Source: Calamus simplicifolius (taxonomy: Eukaryota; Streptophyta; Magnoliopsida; Arecales; Arecaceae). Taken from it: DNA of 64,000 bases. Positions within the stretch are counted from its first letter, which is position 1. The number at the start of each line of letters is the position of its first letter. The position numbers were made by a program, and so were the translations under genes. The stretch lies in contig UESW01003901.1 in assembly GCA_900491605.1 (NCBI GenBank), forward strand, positions 948,835 through 1,012,834, read 5' to 3'. The notes under the pieces are model-generated. The model was not told the DNA's origin, did not search any database, and saw nothing but the letters and a program-made list of their open reading frames with translations. Below, in pieces: positions 1-10,639 of the stretch.

Positions 1-149
1 ATCTCTAGGTAGATCTACATCATTATGATTAGTGTTAGTATCATCATCCTTAGGTGAATCATTATCTTTAGCTTCTTGTTCATGATCTGAAGATACATCA
101 ATATTTAATTTTTCAAGATCTTTTCAATTATGTTTGTATCTTCTCATCA

Positions 150-1121
150 TCAAATCCTTTTGGAACGAGTTGCTAAAGATTCATCAAAAACTACATGAAT
201 GGATTCTTCAACAACTAAAGTTTTCTTGTTAAATACTCTATATGCTTTACTAGTTGTTGAATATCCTAAGAATATTCCTTCATCAGATTTAGCATCAAAT
301 TTGCCTAAATTATTTTTACCATTATTATGAACAAAACATTTACAACCAAATGCATGAAAATATTTAATGTTGGGTTTTCTATCATGCCATAATTCATAAG
401 GTGTTTTCTTTAAAATAGGTCTTATTAATGCTCTATTTAGGATGTAACATGCTGTGTTAATAGCTTCCGCCCAAAAGTATTTCGGGAGTTTACTTTCACA
501 TAGCATGGTACGGGCCATGTCTTCTAGAGTCCTATTTTTCCTTTCAACTACTCCATTTTGTTGAGGGGTTCTTGGTGCAGAAAAATTATGATTAATACCA
601 TTTTCATTGCAAAAACTTTCAAATAAGTGATTTTCAAATTCAGTTCCATGATCACTTCTTAGAGACACTATGGTAGTGTTTTTCTCATTTGTTACTTTCT
701 TGAAGAATTTCAGGAATATCGAGAAAGTCTCATCTTTGTGAGCTAAAAACATTACCCAAGTGAATCTAGAGTAATCATCTACTATCACAAGACCATATTT
801 CTTTCCTCCTAGACTTGTGGTTCTAGTTGGTCCAAAAAGGTCCATGTGAAGTAGCTCTAATGGCCTAGAAGTTGAAACAACATTTTTAGATTTAAAAGAA
901 CTTCTCGTTTGTTTTCCAAACTGACATGCATCACATATTTTGTTATTTTCAAAATCTATTTTAGGTAGTCCTTTTACTAAATCCATTCTAATTAGTTTTG
1001 AAATCAGGTGTGTGCTTGCGTGACCTAATCTTCGATGCCACAACCAACCAATCTCATTCATATTAGCATTATTAGCAACTAAGCAATGATTATTAGTAGA
1101 CAAATTGTCTAAGTCAATCAA
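150..1121 (-). pseudogene. Copia-1 integrase domain of pol (partial polyprotein)
   Basis: The 323-residue open frame encodes a GAG-pre-integrase zinc module (HRRLGHAS near residues 29-36, CDACQFGK near 63-70, an HHCC pattern) followed by the rve integrase core. Catalytic residues are visible: D in HMDLFGP (about 94), D in RSDHGTEF (about 157) and E in NGVVERKNR (about 194). Downstream is the usual Copia linker with FGCKCFVHNN and GIFLGYSTTSKAYRVFN. The protein would insert cDNA into the host genome. The frame stops near 150; the RT part would follow to the left. The apparent start is simply where the frame opens, since the natural product is a polyprotein. I label it pseudogene because neighbouring frames are shifted. 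Confidence 0.85.
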
Positions 1122-1242
1122 GTATACATTGCCATTTCTATTTCCAATAAAAACAATGCTATTATCAATGGGATTAGCAACTGTGCATATAGAAGATTCA
1201 AATGATACTTTAAAACCTTTGTCACATAATTGACTATACTAA

Positions 1243-1488
1243 TTAAGTTATGTTTAAACCATCAACATAAAGTACATTTTCAATATATGTGGAGGGAGTT
1301 ATTTGAATGTTACCAAACCCCAAGATTTGGCCTTTGCCATTGTCGCCAAATGTAACAACTCCTCCTTTCTTTTCTTCAAGGGTGATGAATTCTTCTTTGT
1401 CACCCGTCATATGTCTTGAGCAGCCACTATCAAGATACCACTTTCTCTTTGATCTCTTGGCCACAAGACATTCCTGCAATGAAATCAA
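1243..1488 (-). pseudogene. Copia-1 aspartic protease fragment
   Basis: The frame contains WYLDSGCSRHMTGD, the DSG active site of Copia aspartic proteases, followed by a typical FGDNGKGQILGFGNI stretch and ENVLYVDGL. The usual continuation (NLISISQLCD-like) is present just downstream on the minus strand but in another frame, so a small indel near 1250 breaks the polyprotein. It sits between the gag C-terminal frame and the integrase frame, as expected for Copia. Confidence 0.8.
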
Positions 1489-1987
1489 ACTTTATGTTTA
1501 GGTACCCAAGCTTTCTTGGGTCCTTCATGGTTAGTAGCAACAAAATTGTTCCTTTCGGAACCCATATTTTCTTTCCTTTAATATTTAAGTTTTTATTAGG
1601 TTTTAGAATTTTACATTCATAAGATTTATGTCCTTTTTGATTACATTTAAAGCATGTAAAATTACTTTGGCCAGCACGCACAAAAATATTTTTCAGTGAT
1701 TTTTGTTTTCTTAAAGTGTTATACCCTAATCCGGCTTTGTCAAAAACTGCTTTTTGACTATTTAATAACATGTCCAATTTAGTTGAGCTTAAGGTAAACT
1801 TATCAACTATGTTCTTATATTTTTCAACCTCTTTCCTTAGTTTATCATTTTCATTGGAAATTAATTCTTTTTCTTTTACCAAAATTTCATTTTCAGATTT
1901 AAGTTTCTTAACTTCATTATTAAGATCTTCCTTTTCTTTAATGAAAGTTAAATTTTCATTTTTCAAAAGCTTGTATTTCTTTTTCAA
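1430..1987 (-). pseudogene. Copia-1 gag C-terminal part: coiled coil and second zinc knuckle
   Basis: About 185 residues. The first 75 are rich in K, E, N and L with heptad-like spacing (KKLKSENEILVKEKELISNE), a predicted coiled coil. A CCHC zinc knuckle follows (CFKCNQKGHKSYEC). The end runs out of frame near the protease, giving a short overlap with it. The knuckle would bind element RNA. A second knuckle C-terminal to a coiled coil is a feature of SIRE-type gag proteins. Confidence 0.75.
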
Positions 1988-2748
1988 AACCTTGAAATCG
2001 CCGACAAGTTCATTAAAAGCATCAAATAATTCATCAAATGCAAACTCATCGCAAGGGTTATCGAACTTACCTCATCGTTGTCGTCCGCCATAAAACATAC
2101 ATTTGCGACTTCCTTTTGTTCTTCTTCTTCGGAAGAAGATTCTTCGCTATCACTCCAAGTCGCCACATAAGCCTTCTTTTTCTTTTTGTAGGCTTTCTTT
2201 AATTTAGGACATTCATTCCTAAAGTGCCCCGGTTTATTACACTCATAGCAAGTCAAGGGGTCTTTCTCTTTTTCTTTGTCCTTGTCCTTGTTCTTATCCT
2301 TTTCTCCTTCCCACTTTGCTCCAAATTTCTTCTTGTGGAAGGGTTTCTTTCTCCTCATGAATCTTTTAAACTTTTTAGCTAAGAGAGCAGTCTCTTCATC
2401 ATCATCATCATCATCACTGCTGCTCTCTTCTTCTTTTGCAGCTTTGAGGGCAATCACTTTCTTCTTCTTTGTGTCCTCCTCTACATGCTGCTTCATTGTC
2501 AACTCATGGGTCATAAGTGATCCTAGAAGCTCCTCTAAGGGCAGAGTGTTGAGGTCCTTTGCTTCTTGGATTGCTGTCATTTTTGCTTCCCATGATCTTG
2601 GTAGTGACCTAAGAATTTTTCGAACAAGTTCTGAGTTAGTATATGTCTTACCAAGACTTTTTAAACCATTTAATATCTGTAAATCTAGTATACATGCATG
2701 CAATGGTTTCAGATTGTTCCATGCTAAACAACTCATATTTATGAACAA
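1984..2748 (-). pseudogene. Copia-1 gag middle part with first zinc knuckle
   Basis: The frame carries the UBN2-like gag segment (SELVRKILRSLPRSWEAK, then ELLGSLMTHELT), an acidic run of D residues, a lysine-rich stretch with repeated KDKEKEKD, and a CCHC knuckle (CYECNKPGHFRNEC). It overlaps the upstream gag N-terminal frame at 2648-2748 in a different phase, which shows a frameshift near 2700. The first 20 or so residues are therefore out of the natural frame. Confidence 0.8.
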
Positions 2749-3139
2749 GAATATTAATTTTAGATTCTTTTACTTGGTTGGTACCCTCATGGGTAACCTC
2801 TAATCTATCCCAAATCTCCTTTGCGGAATTACATGTGGAGATTCTATTAAATTCATTTGCATCTAAAGAGCAATATAAAACATTCATGGCTTTAGCGTTA
2901 AGCTGTGCCATCTTCCTATCATTATCATTCCAGTCCCTTTCGGGCTTAGGAACAATAGTGCCATCAATAACATGTGTGGGTGTACTAGGTCCATTAATTA
3001 TAACACCCCATAGTTCATAGTCAGAAGCTTGAATGAATATCCTCATTCTAGCTTTCCAATATGAATAATTTGAACCATTAAACAGTGGAGGTCTATTCGT
3101 AGAATGACCTTCAGCAAATGATCCAACTTGAGCTGCCAT
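2648..3139 (-). CDS. Copia-1 gag N-terminal part
   Basis: The 163-residue frame starts with ATG at 3139, 48 bases downstream of the primer-binding site, which supports it as the true gag start. RPPLFNGSNYSYWKARM is the DUF4219-like start of plant Copia gag proteins, followed by a UBN2-type helical region (AKEIWDRLEVTHEGT). The last residues after MYTRFTD are frameshifted; the natural continuation is in the next frame. Confidence 0.8.
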   Translation of the reverse strand: MAAQVGSFAEGHSTNRPPLFNGSNYSYWKARMRIFIQASDYELWGVIINGPSTPTHVIDGTIVPKPERDWNDNDRKMAQLNAKAMNVLYCSLDANEFNRISTCNSAKEIWDRLEVTHEGTNQVKESKINILVHKYELFSMEQSETIACMYTRFTDIKWFKKSW

Positions 3140-3186
3140 TTGGATCTTTAGCTCTTGATCGTGTGATCAAAATCTAATGAGCACTA

Positions 3187-3198
3187 GCTCTGATACCA
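3187..3198 (-). other. Copia-1 primer-binding site, initiator-Met tRNA type
   Basis: The minus strand reads TGGTATCAGAGC, the standard plant Copia primer site complementary to the 3' part of initiator methionine tRNA. It lies two bases inside the LTR end at 3201. Confidence 0.9.
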
Positions 3199-3200
3199 AT

Positions 3201-4859
3201 TGTTGGCCCAGATGACAACCCAAGAGGGGGGGGTGAATTGGGTTCTTTAAAAAATTTACCTTTTGAAAATGTTTGCTTAGTGAATGAAAGTGAATGCAGA
3301 TGTAAATACAAATACAATCAATAAAATAGAGATAGAGATAGAGATAAAGGAAGCACGGCAAACACAAAGATTTTATAGTGGTTCGGTGTATCCAACACCT
3401 ACGTCCACTCCCAAGATTCACTTGGGTCCACACTATAATCTTCCTTGATTACAGCCGAGTTGTTTTACAAGCTCACAACTCAAACTTGTTGTTTTCCCGG
3501 GATCACAACGAACCCAGCCGGTTTTCGGGCTCACCAGCACAAAAACCCTAACACAAGCTATACCAAGCTTGTACCGAGGTAAGACTACCTCCACTAGTTC
3601 AATCCCCCAGATTGAACTAGACACAAATAAAGAAATATTGTTTTTCAAGTACACAGCTCCTCAATGAGCAGATAATCAAATAAATGAACAAGGTTTAGAA
3701 AAGCCTGATTTGTAGTTGGTTGGCTTTTGAGCTTTTCTTCTTTTCTTCTTTTCTCAACTCCTTTGAAGTGTAGAATCGGGCCTCAGCTCGGATTCTTCAC
3801 GGACTGAACGTTGGAGTTGATTTGAGCTTTTTCTTCCTTTCTTTGAATGTTGAAAATCTCTTGATTTGCTCTTGAATAGCTCTTGGATTTTCTTCTGAAG
3901 CTTTCTTGGATTGTTGAACTTGAGCACAGACGAAGCTTCCTTTGATTTCACACTTTTCTTTCACTCTATTTTTGAATCTCGGATTTTTTCAAATGATGCT
4001 CTGTTTTTCCGATTTTTCTTTTTCTCTCTTGATTGTATATCTCTCTATTTGTATGTCTTTGATTTGAAAACGGCTTCTCTATTTATAGATTCTGCAAAAA
4101 TATAGCCGTTAGAAACAAAGAAATATAGCCGTTATTGAAAAATCTTACCGTTGACGCTGAGTTGGCATTCAGAAAAATCATGCCCAGATTTGTTGGAGTC
4201 GACTCCTGCTTTCCGCGAGTCGGCTCGAAGACGCGATACCAAAAATAGAAATATTCAGAAAGTCAAAGGGTCGACTCATCGAAAATAAGTGTCGACTCCT
4301 GACAGTCGGGGGTCGACTCATGAAAAGTTAGGGGTCGACTCGCGAAGTGCTCAGAAAAAACCTCTGGTGTCTGAGCGGAGTCGACTCACACAGTCATGGA
4401 GTCGGCTCGACAGAATCGGGGGTCGACTCTTGAAATCACAGGGGTCGACTCGAGAAAATCAGAATCTCTGTATACTGAGTGGAGTCGACTCTGAAACTCT
4501 AGAGTCGGCTCCGGAACGTATCAAAAATCAGAGAATTTTCTGATTGACTTGAAATTCGTTCCAGATTCATTTTAAATCAATTTTTGACTTGAATACAATA
4601 AAATTGTCATTAGGAATCAATTCAAGAAATGTTCCAAAAACTCATTGATTGACATATGAAGTATAAAAATTTCTTTTTGAAAGCTTAAACATGGAGCTTG
4701 AAGTTACTTTCAAATTGATTAAAGTCATACTTAACATACTCATTGATTGTTCTAAATAAATTCATTGCTCATGTAAATAAACTCATTGCATCTTTTAATA
4801 TACTCATGGCTTTTGGTAATCATCAAAATCAATAAGATTGGGTCAATAATTTCTCAACA
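3201..4859 (-). repeat. Copia-1 5' LTR (1659 bp)
   Basis: On the plus strand it runs from TGTTGG at 3201 to CAACA at 4859, so it has the TG...CA ends of an LTR, next to the primer site at 3187-3198. At 4860 the sequence of another Copia protease frame begins, which sets the outer edge. It contains pyrimidine-rich tracts (3730-4070) and a cluster of GTCGACTC repeats (4195-4513). The short open frames inside it show no coding signature. Confidence 0.8.
4195..4513. repeat. Cluster of GTCGACTC / GTCGGCTC motifs within the Copia-1 LTR
   Basis: About ten copies of the near-palindromic octamer GTCGACTC and its variant GTCGGCTC occur in about 320 bp, spaced roughly 15-60 bases apart and often preceded by GGG or GGA. 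They are interspersed with A-rich spacers. The position, in the upstream (U3) side of the LTR, fits a regulatory or expanded-motif role, but no function is shown. Confidence 0.75.
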
Positions 4860-5254
4860 ATCTCCCCAACATAGGTGGTATTATTTTTCAAATTAATTTG
4901 GAAAAGATTGTCTGACAATGTACCATTCCCAATAAGCTTAGATTTATAAAATAAATCAACAGAGCTTTTATTAAAATTAAAGGAGTATCCTGCTGGTACA
5001 AGCCTTGACACTGAAATCAAATTTCTAGAGAAACTTGGAATATAAAATGTCTTTTCCAAATCCAAAACAAAACCAGAATGTAAAATAAGTCTGCACGTCC
5101 CAATTGCTTCCACATGTGAACCCATCTTGTTTCCTGAATAGATGCTTTGTTCACTTTCCAATGGTTTTCTTTGATTTAGAAAACCCTGCAAGGTATTTGA
5201 AACATGGATTATAGAACCAGAATCAATCCACCATGTGTTATGACATATAACCAA
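4860..5254 (-). pseudogene. Copia-2 protease fragment, cut by Copia-1 insertion
   Basis: The frame includes WWIDSGSIIHVSNTLQGF, with the D-S-G aspartic protease motif, then a region ending SRNLISVSRLVPAGY and FNFNKSSVDLFYKSKLIGNGTL, typical of the Copia protease to pre-integrase stretch. The open frame runs a few codons further into Copia-1 LTR sequence, which is not part of the gene. It overlaps the gag frame by 45 bases in another phase. Confidence 0.8.
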
Positions 5255-6075
5255 TTGGATTCATGACATATGAATGAGGTTAGAGTACCTTTCTTGTCAA
5301 GCCAAGCTTTGAATTTGAGACAATCTTTCTTTATATGCCCTTTCTTCTTGCAAAAGAAGCACTTGGACTCCTTCTTGTCTTCTGTATGGATGGATACTTT
5401 ACCCTTTCCTTTGCGTTTGGCTTTGGGAGCTTTAGTCTTTCTCTGAGTGACTAAATGTGCACTTTCTCCCATTTCTAAAATCAGCCTCCCTTCCTCTTGA
5501 ACACACATGGTCAGAAGTTCATTAATTGACCATTTGTCCTTATGTGTGTTGTAAGATATTTTGAAGGGACTATACTGCTGTGGGAGTGAGCTCAAAATAA
5601 AGTGCACCAAGAAAGATTCTGACATCTCAACCTCTAGGGATTTCAACTGAGCCGCAATGTCCCTCATCTTCATGATGTGCTCACGCACACCTCCAACCGT
5701 AGTGAGCTTCATTGATGATAATTTTGTCATTAAGGTGCTAGCCATTGCCTTATCTGAAGACTCAAATTGTGCATCAATAGCCTTCAGAAGTTCCTTGACA
5801 TTTTTGCACTCAGAAATTGAACCACGTATACTAGCAGAAATTTTAGTACGTATGAACATCATACTGAGGTGATTGGACCGTTCCCATCGTTCATATGCAG
5901 CTAGTAGATGTAACTGAATGTGGTTCATCCTTCCTAATAGCATAGTCAATATCCATGCAACCTAATTGAAGAAGAATTCTCTCCTTCCATAATTTATAAT
6001 TATCACCACTTAAATCGGAAACGTCACATTTCATATCAGAAATATTAACAGGCAAAATAGCTGCATAAAAATAAA
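5209..6075 (-). pseudogene. Copia-2 gag, frameshifted near 5920
   Basis: The main open frame (5949-5209) carries a UBN2-type gag core (FIRTKISASIRGS, FILSSLPQQYSPFK) and a CCHC knuckle (CFFCKKKGHIKKDC). Its first residues are out of frame. The natural N-terminus is readable upstream on the minus strand (about 6060-5930) in another phase, with LSGDNYKLWKERILLQLG, the DUF4219-like start. A single small indel near 5920 therefore separates the two. Function in life: capsid-like particle formation and RNA packaging. Confidence 0.75.
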
Positions 6076-7490
6076 ATCATGTTCATGTAATTGAATTTGA
6101 GGCATATAACTTGATGTCATGTTTTACCAATGTAAACATGCAATAACATGAATCAATAACATACAATAACTACCTGTGGGCTAAGTTATTATACTCAAAT
6201 AGACTCATTAACTTAATGATGTGACTAATAAATTATATTCCTTTCTTAATTCCTGTGGGTAATTAAGAAAATAATTTGTTATCGCATCCTAATTAATTAT
6301 ATTAGTGCAACAAAAATTCCTGTGGGATAAGATTCATTACATTAATATAATTAGTCACAATTAATGTCATCTAACCTTATGTGATCTTTGCAACTCAATA
6401 TATAATTTTGATTAATCAAAGATGCTGTGGCTACTCCTCAATTAATCAAAATCATATTGATTACATGACATTGAATTCCATTATATGCATATAGATTAAC
6501 CAATTTAGCATGATTATTAGGTAGTGATCTTAATCAACGTAACATTTTCAAATCAAGATCTGAGTTAGTCAAATTGGCCAGGCCAGTGAAAGAGAAGTGG
6601 GGGTCCCCCCGTTGCTTTCCTTAGGTCAGTCAACGGAACCAATTAAGTAACCACAATCTCTTTACCTTTCTAGACACCAACTGACCAATCAGACTTTGAA
6701 AGGATTTGCACTGTGATTTCACACTACTACCAAATTCATGCATAGAATAAATCTAGTATGCAGAACTAGAGACAACATTTCAATTATCTATTTAATAAAT
6801 TTTGAAATTATCATCTTAAGAAAAAAAAATTTTTTAATTAAAACACGTCTGGTCGTAGCTCATTATTCCCTTGGGCCAGTCTATGCAAAACACTGTAGGC
6901 ATAGAGACTCAGGAGGCGTATTTTAATACAAAAATTTAAACTCAAGAAACAAATGATAAAAATAAATCATGTTACATGATTTAATAAAACATTAAATAGA
7001 TAATAAATGTATTTAAAATTCAACCAATCCAGATTTTAAATCCCGTGAGAGAACGGAAAGACCATGAGAAAAGCGAAAATCGAAACATACCATGTTTTCT
7101 CTCTTTTTAATATGTCACCGCATGTGGTTATGGAAGCCACGTTTCCGCTGCATTTCCTTTCTTTAGTTTTTCTTTTCTTTAATGCTACGTTTCTTTTCTC
7201 TTCTTTTCTTTAATGCTATCTCTTTAATACCAGAAAGAAATCCGGAAAACCTTTAATGCCAAAAAGAAATCTTTAATAGAAAAGAAAGAGGTCACGTTTT
7301 GTTTCCGCAAAAAATCGGAATCTGATATAGGTTTGATAGTTTCTACTCAATTCCATGAACAAAAATCAGAACTGAGCAAAAACCGAAACCTGAGATCCGA
7401 AAAACTGAAAACGGAAAACACGCGGCATAAATTGCTTGAAAAGAGAAACTTTGATTGAAACACTCACAAAATATGGCAGAGGTTTAAAAA
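6076..7490 (-). other. Copia-2 untranslated leader, no gene seen
   Basis: About 1.4 kb between the primer site and gag, AT-rich, with no open frame that looks coding. The octamer CCTGTGGG recurs at about 6173, 6252 and 6319, each followed by an A/T-rich stretch with TAATTA-type sequences. Direct TTCTTTTCTTTAATGCTA repeats occur near 7165-7220. Confidence 0.6.
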
Positions 7491-7502
7491 GCTCTGATAC
7501 CA
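7491..7502 (-). other. Copia-2 primer-binding site
   Basis: The minus strand reads TGGTATCAGAGC, the initiator-Met tRNA type site, two bases from the LTR edge at 7505. Confidence 0.9.
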
Positions 7503-7504
7503 AA

Positions 7505-8050
7505 TGTAAGACTTAATTTAAATATATTGATCACGATATCAAATATGCGGAAATACGATATCAATATATTTATTATGATCGATAAATACCTCCAGCCATT
7601 ATTATTAATGTTCTTTCTGACGAGGGTAAGGAATTCAATCTTCCTTGAATCAGCTGCACGGGATCTTGATCTTCTCTCTAGGGATCTCGATCTTCCTCCT
7701 TCGATGGATCTTGATTGATCTTCCTCCTCCTCTCGATAGATCTTGATTGATCTTCCTCCTCTCGATGGATCTTGATTGAGTTCTTCCAATCAATGAGCCA
7801 TCGCACTCTGATGGTGTATGCCCTCAGGATGTGCTCTTGATCAGGGACTCAATGCCTCCGCTTATTAGGTTTTTCTTTCGATAACCATGTTGAAAGCCTT
7901 AGGAAGGGTTCCCTATTTATACTCAATTCCCTTCACCACATGCTCCCATCAAGCAAGCGTTCAACATTTAAGGGGGGGGCTATTATCACTTCTTAATTAG
8001 TGAAACGTTAGTAATAAAATAAGGACCATCAATAGCGACGGGTTATTACA
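7505..8050 (-). repeat. Copia-2 5' LTR (546 bp)
   Basis: Plus-strand ends are TGTAAG at 7505 and TATTACA at 8050, giving a TG...CA pair and a short terminal inverted match. A degenerate direct repeat built on GATCTTGATTGATCTTCCTC lies at 7660-7775. Short open frames here are by-products of that repeat. Confidence 0.8.
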
Positions 8051-8283
8051 TTCTTATCTAACAACATCCATTGTTTGTCTGTCTTTCCATCTAGTCCGTT
8101 ATCCCATCTGGCCTTTTCTTCAAAGCCATATCTAAACCTTGCTGCACAAGGTCCTTCATCCAAACTTTCCATATGGAGAAACTTCTTTTTTCATCAAACT
8201 TCTCAAAATCTATTTTTATGCTATTACCCATGGCTAGATCTCAACCAAAAATAGCATAATAAAATTATTTTTATGCTGCTACT
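8051..8283 (-). pseudogene. Copia-3 gag N-terminus and leader, trapped between two insertions
   Basis: On the minus strand an ATG at 8231 opens a frame reading IDFEKFDEKRSFSIWKVWM then DLVQQGLDMALKKRPDG, a clear Copia gag start (Tork/TNT-like wording). It hits a TAG at 8093-8091 and is cut at 8050 by Copia-2. The leader part (8232-8283) repeats a motif also found at 19683-19710, on the far side of Gypsy-A, which shows both pieces belong to one element split by that insertion. Confidence 0.75.
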
Positions 8284-9069
8284 TGATACGGTTGGCCGTT
8301 TCCTCTGGGTGGTATTATCTTTTGCACGGTTTTTGAAAGCAATGATGTGACAGCAAAACCCCTTTCGCGGGGCCTTCAGCATCGGCCTTCAGCGTCGGCC
8401 CCAGCGCTAAGACTTTGGCTCCGGCCTCCAGTGCTGGCATCCAGCGTCGACCACCAGCGTCGGCCTTCAGCGTTGGCCACCAGCGTCGGCCCCAGCGCTG
8501 AGACTTTGGCTCTGGCCCTCCAGCGTCAGCCTCCAGTGACGGCCATCCAGCGTCAGCCTCCAGCGTCGGCCTCCAGCCCCGACTCCCAGCGTCGGCCTTC
8601 AGCATTTTCCACATGCACAAAGACCAGTCTCATGTAACGGATCCCGTGATCTAAGGTCTACTGCCGAGCACCTCGCTCACCAAAATCATGGGCAAATGTT
8701 AGCTTGATCGACGGTTACCGCTATAAGCGGCCCTTATCCAGCAACAGCCCAACAACTTGCCGTTCGATGAAACATCACAACGGGAAAGATTCGACGGTTC
8801 CAACAGAACGAAGTAAATGGGATCCCAGACAGGTATAAAAAGAGGACCCGAGCTCCATGTGAGGGGACTCTCTCTGGCTTCCTCTTTAAAAATTCTACAC
8901 ATAAATTATATCCCTGTTCTACGACTCACTGACTTGGGCGTCGGAGGGTCCCCACCGGAACCACCGGTCTGGGACTTTTTGCAGGCTCTAGAAGGAAGAC
9001 GGCAACCTCTCTGCACACGCAACAATCTCAGCCTACCCGACGTTCATCGCACGTGATTTGGCAGCAACA
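8284..9069 (+). repeat. Gypsy-A 5' LTR
   Basis: Runs from TGATACGG to GCAGCAACA. The segment 8378-8600 is built of repeated CAGCGTCGGCC-type units separated by CTTTGGCTC spacers. A TATA box follows at 8834, and the Tat-LTR motif pair near the 3' end at 8931-8985. Open frames of about 100 codons on both strands arise from the repeat and recur in the 3' LTR; I do not regard them as genes. Confidence 0.95.
8834..8841 (+). promoter_or_regulatory. TATA box in Gypsy-A 5' LTR
   Basis: TATAAAAA lies 236 bases before the LTR end, the expected position for the U3 promoter of a plant LTR element. The same octamer is kept in the 3' LTR. Confidence 0.7.
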
Positions 9070-9091
9070 GATTGGCGCGCCAGGAAGGGGG
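9070..9091 (+). other. Gypsy-A primer-binding site region
   Basis: Directly after the LTR the sequence reads GATTGGCGCGCCAGGAAGGG. A TGG-starting site at this place is expected for tRNA priming. I do not assign the tRNA without a search. Confidence 0.65.
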
Positions 9092-9143
9092 AGACCGGGT
9101 CGAAAGTTCTCCCTAGAACCCCTCCAATTTTGCAAAGGAAACG

Positions 9144-10639
9144 ATGGTGACTACGCGAGCACAAGAGGCTTCCTCCAGTCAGGTAGCCAGGCGCATTCCA
9201 CGAGCTGAGCATTCGGAGGCCAATCTCCATGCTCCGCCCCCTGCACTGACAAGCCAACCCGACCAGCTTGAAGTTCTAGCCCACCAGGTCCAGGATCTGA
9301 CGACGATGGTCCGGGGGCTGCAAGAACATTATTTGGCTGCTGTAACTCAATCCCCTACGCTGGACGAAGGGGTGCGGGGAACAGTTCAGTCTCACCAAGG
9401 AGGGACCCCGCCTGAGGTCTCCCACCGCTCACCCCCCGAACCTCATCACCAAGGGACCTCGAAGCGGCGGCGGTCTCCCTCTCGCCACTCCGGTCGTTCC
9501 CACCACCGGCTAGGGAAAAGAGAGTCCAGGCGGGCGCGTTCTTTGCGCCGGAGATCTTCTTCAGCTCCTTCCTCTGATTCATCCCAAGATGGCACTCTTC
9601 GGAAAACCACCCGTCGGGCCGAGCAAAGGCTCGACGAGAATAACGACAGTTGGACGAGCTCAGCCGCCGGATCACCGACCCTTACGGGACGGCTTATGAA
9701 TGCCGTCCCCCGCTTTCCCGTCATATCATGAAGGAGCCGGTCCCGCCACGGTTCCGTCTCCCCCAACTGGATCCATACGATGGGACGACGGATCCCCTTG
9801 ACCACCTGGAGAGCTACAAGGTCCTTATGCAGGTCCAAGGAGCGACGGACTCCCTTTTATGCGTCGCCTTTCGGCCACTCTCCGGAAAGCGGCGCGCGTG
9901 GTACTCCCGCTTGCCCCCGTGCATCAACTCATTTCGGCAGCTCGAGCGATCTTTCCTGGCTCACTTTGATGCCTGTCGAAAGATCCCGTGAGTGGCAGAT
10001 AGCCTCTTTGCTGTTCAGCAAAGGAGTGGCGAGACCTTGAAGGATTTCGTCGCTCGATTTAAGGAGGCGGCGTTGGAGGTGTACAACCTGAAGATTCCGT
10101 AGCCACTTTGGCCCTGAAACGAGGACTTCGCCCATCCAGGTTCGCGTATTCCTGGATAAGAAGCCTCCGAGTTCTTATGCTGAGCTTCTGAGCCGAGCCC
10201 AAAAGTACATCCGCGCGACGAGGCGGATTCTTCCAGGAGGGAAGTTGACAAGAATACCAGTAATAAACCACCGCCCACTGATCACGCCGGCGCACGACCT
10301 CGAAAGCCCGAGCCTCCACGTGGCTCAGATCGCCGACCACAGACACTGGTACCCAAGGAGCAATTCACCCCCCTCATGGCTCCCATCTCTCACATCCTGC
10401 TGGAGATCGAGGAGGAACCTTATTTCAAGCGTCCGGCTCCCTTGAAGTCTGGGGCCCCCCGCAACAAGGAGCTTTACTGCCGGTACCATCGAGACTACGG
10501 TCACGACACCGAGGACTGCCGCCATCTAAAAAAGGCCATTGAGGAGCTGGTTCAGCAAGGCCATCTGGGTAAATTTGTTCGAAGGGGAAATCCCCCGCGT
10601 CGGGCCCCCCGGTGCCTCCGAGTCGCCCGGCTGGTGTAG
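9144..10639 (+). pseudogene. Gypsy-A gag, at least three frames
   Basis: An ATG at 9144, 75 bases after the LTR, opens a frame rich in R, S and P (residues about 100-165 are arginine/serine-rich). It shifts near 9650 to a frame with the retrotransposon gag core: PRFRLPQLDPYDGTTDPLDH, then WYSRLPPCINSFRQLERSF and FLAHF. Near 9990 it shifts again; the next stretch (about 9990-10250) continues as a typical QQRSGETLKDFVARFKEAAL reading. The last frame (10376-10639) ends with a CCHC-like module CRYHRDYGHDTEDC. The protein would form virus-like particles. The shifts are single-base-type lesions. Confidence 0.8.

Larger units (their letters stand above)
1..4859 (-). mobile_element. Copia-1: SIRE/Maximus-like LTR retrotransposon, left end cut by window
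   Basis: Read on the minus strand the order is LTR (4859-3201), primer-binding site, gag, protease, integrase. Reverse transcriptase and the 3' LTR lie beyond base 1. The order protease-integrase-(RT) marks Ty1/Copia. A 1.66-kb LTR, and a gag with a long coiled coil and two zinc knuckles, fit the SIRE/Maximus lineage. It interrupts the protease region of another Copia (Copia-2), which resumes at 4860. Frameshifts in gag and between gag and protease suggest it is no longer autonomous. The target-site duplication cannot be tested because the other end is missing. Confidence 0.9.
4860..8050 (-). mobile_element. Copia-2: truncated view of an older Copia element
   Basis: On the minus strand: LTR 8050-7505, primer site 7502-7491, long leader, gag, start of protease, then interruption by the Copia-1 LTR at 4859. 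The rest presumably lies left of the window, beyond Copia-1. The LTR has matching ends (TGTAA / TTACA). The outer flank TTCTT (8051-8055) would be one copy of its target-site duplication. It is inserted in the gag of Copia-3. Confidence 0.85.

Noticed and set aside
2276..2803. A 175-codon plus-strand frame over Copia-1
   Set aside because: It is the reverse of the acidic and lysine-rich gag sequence; the minus strand carries the zinc knuckle and gag motifs.
4860..8050. Possibility that gag/protease here and in 1-3200 belong to one Copia element
   Set aside because: There are two gag genes with different sequences, two primer sites and two different LTRs, so these are two elements, one inserted in the other.
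8315..8637. Paired frames of about 100 codons on both strands, recurring at 18918-19252
   Set aside because: Both lie in the two LTR copies of Gypsy-A and derive from the CAGCGTCGG repeat, so their duplication does not show selection.
9355..10525. Several minus-strand frames of 66-130 codons opposite Gypsy-A gag
   Set aside because: They are shadows of the GC-rich plus-strand gag, with no domain and no continuity.
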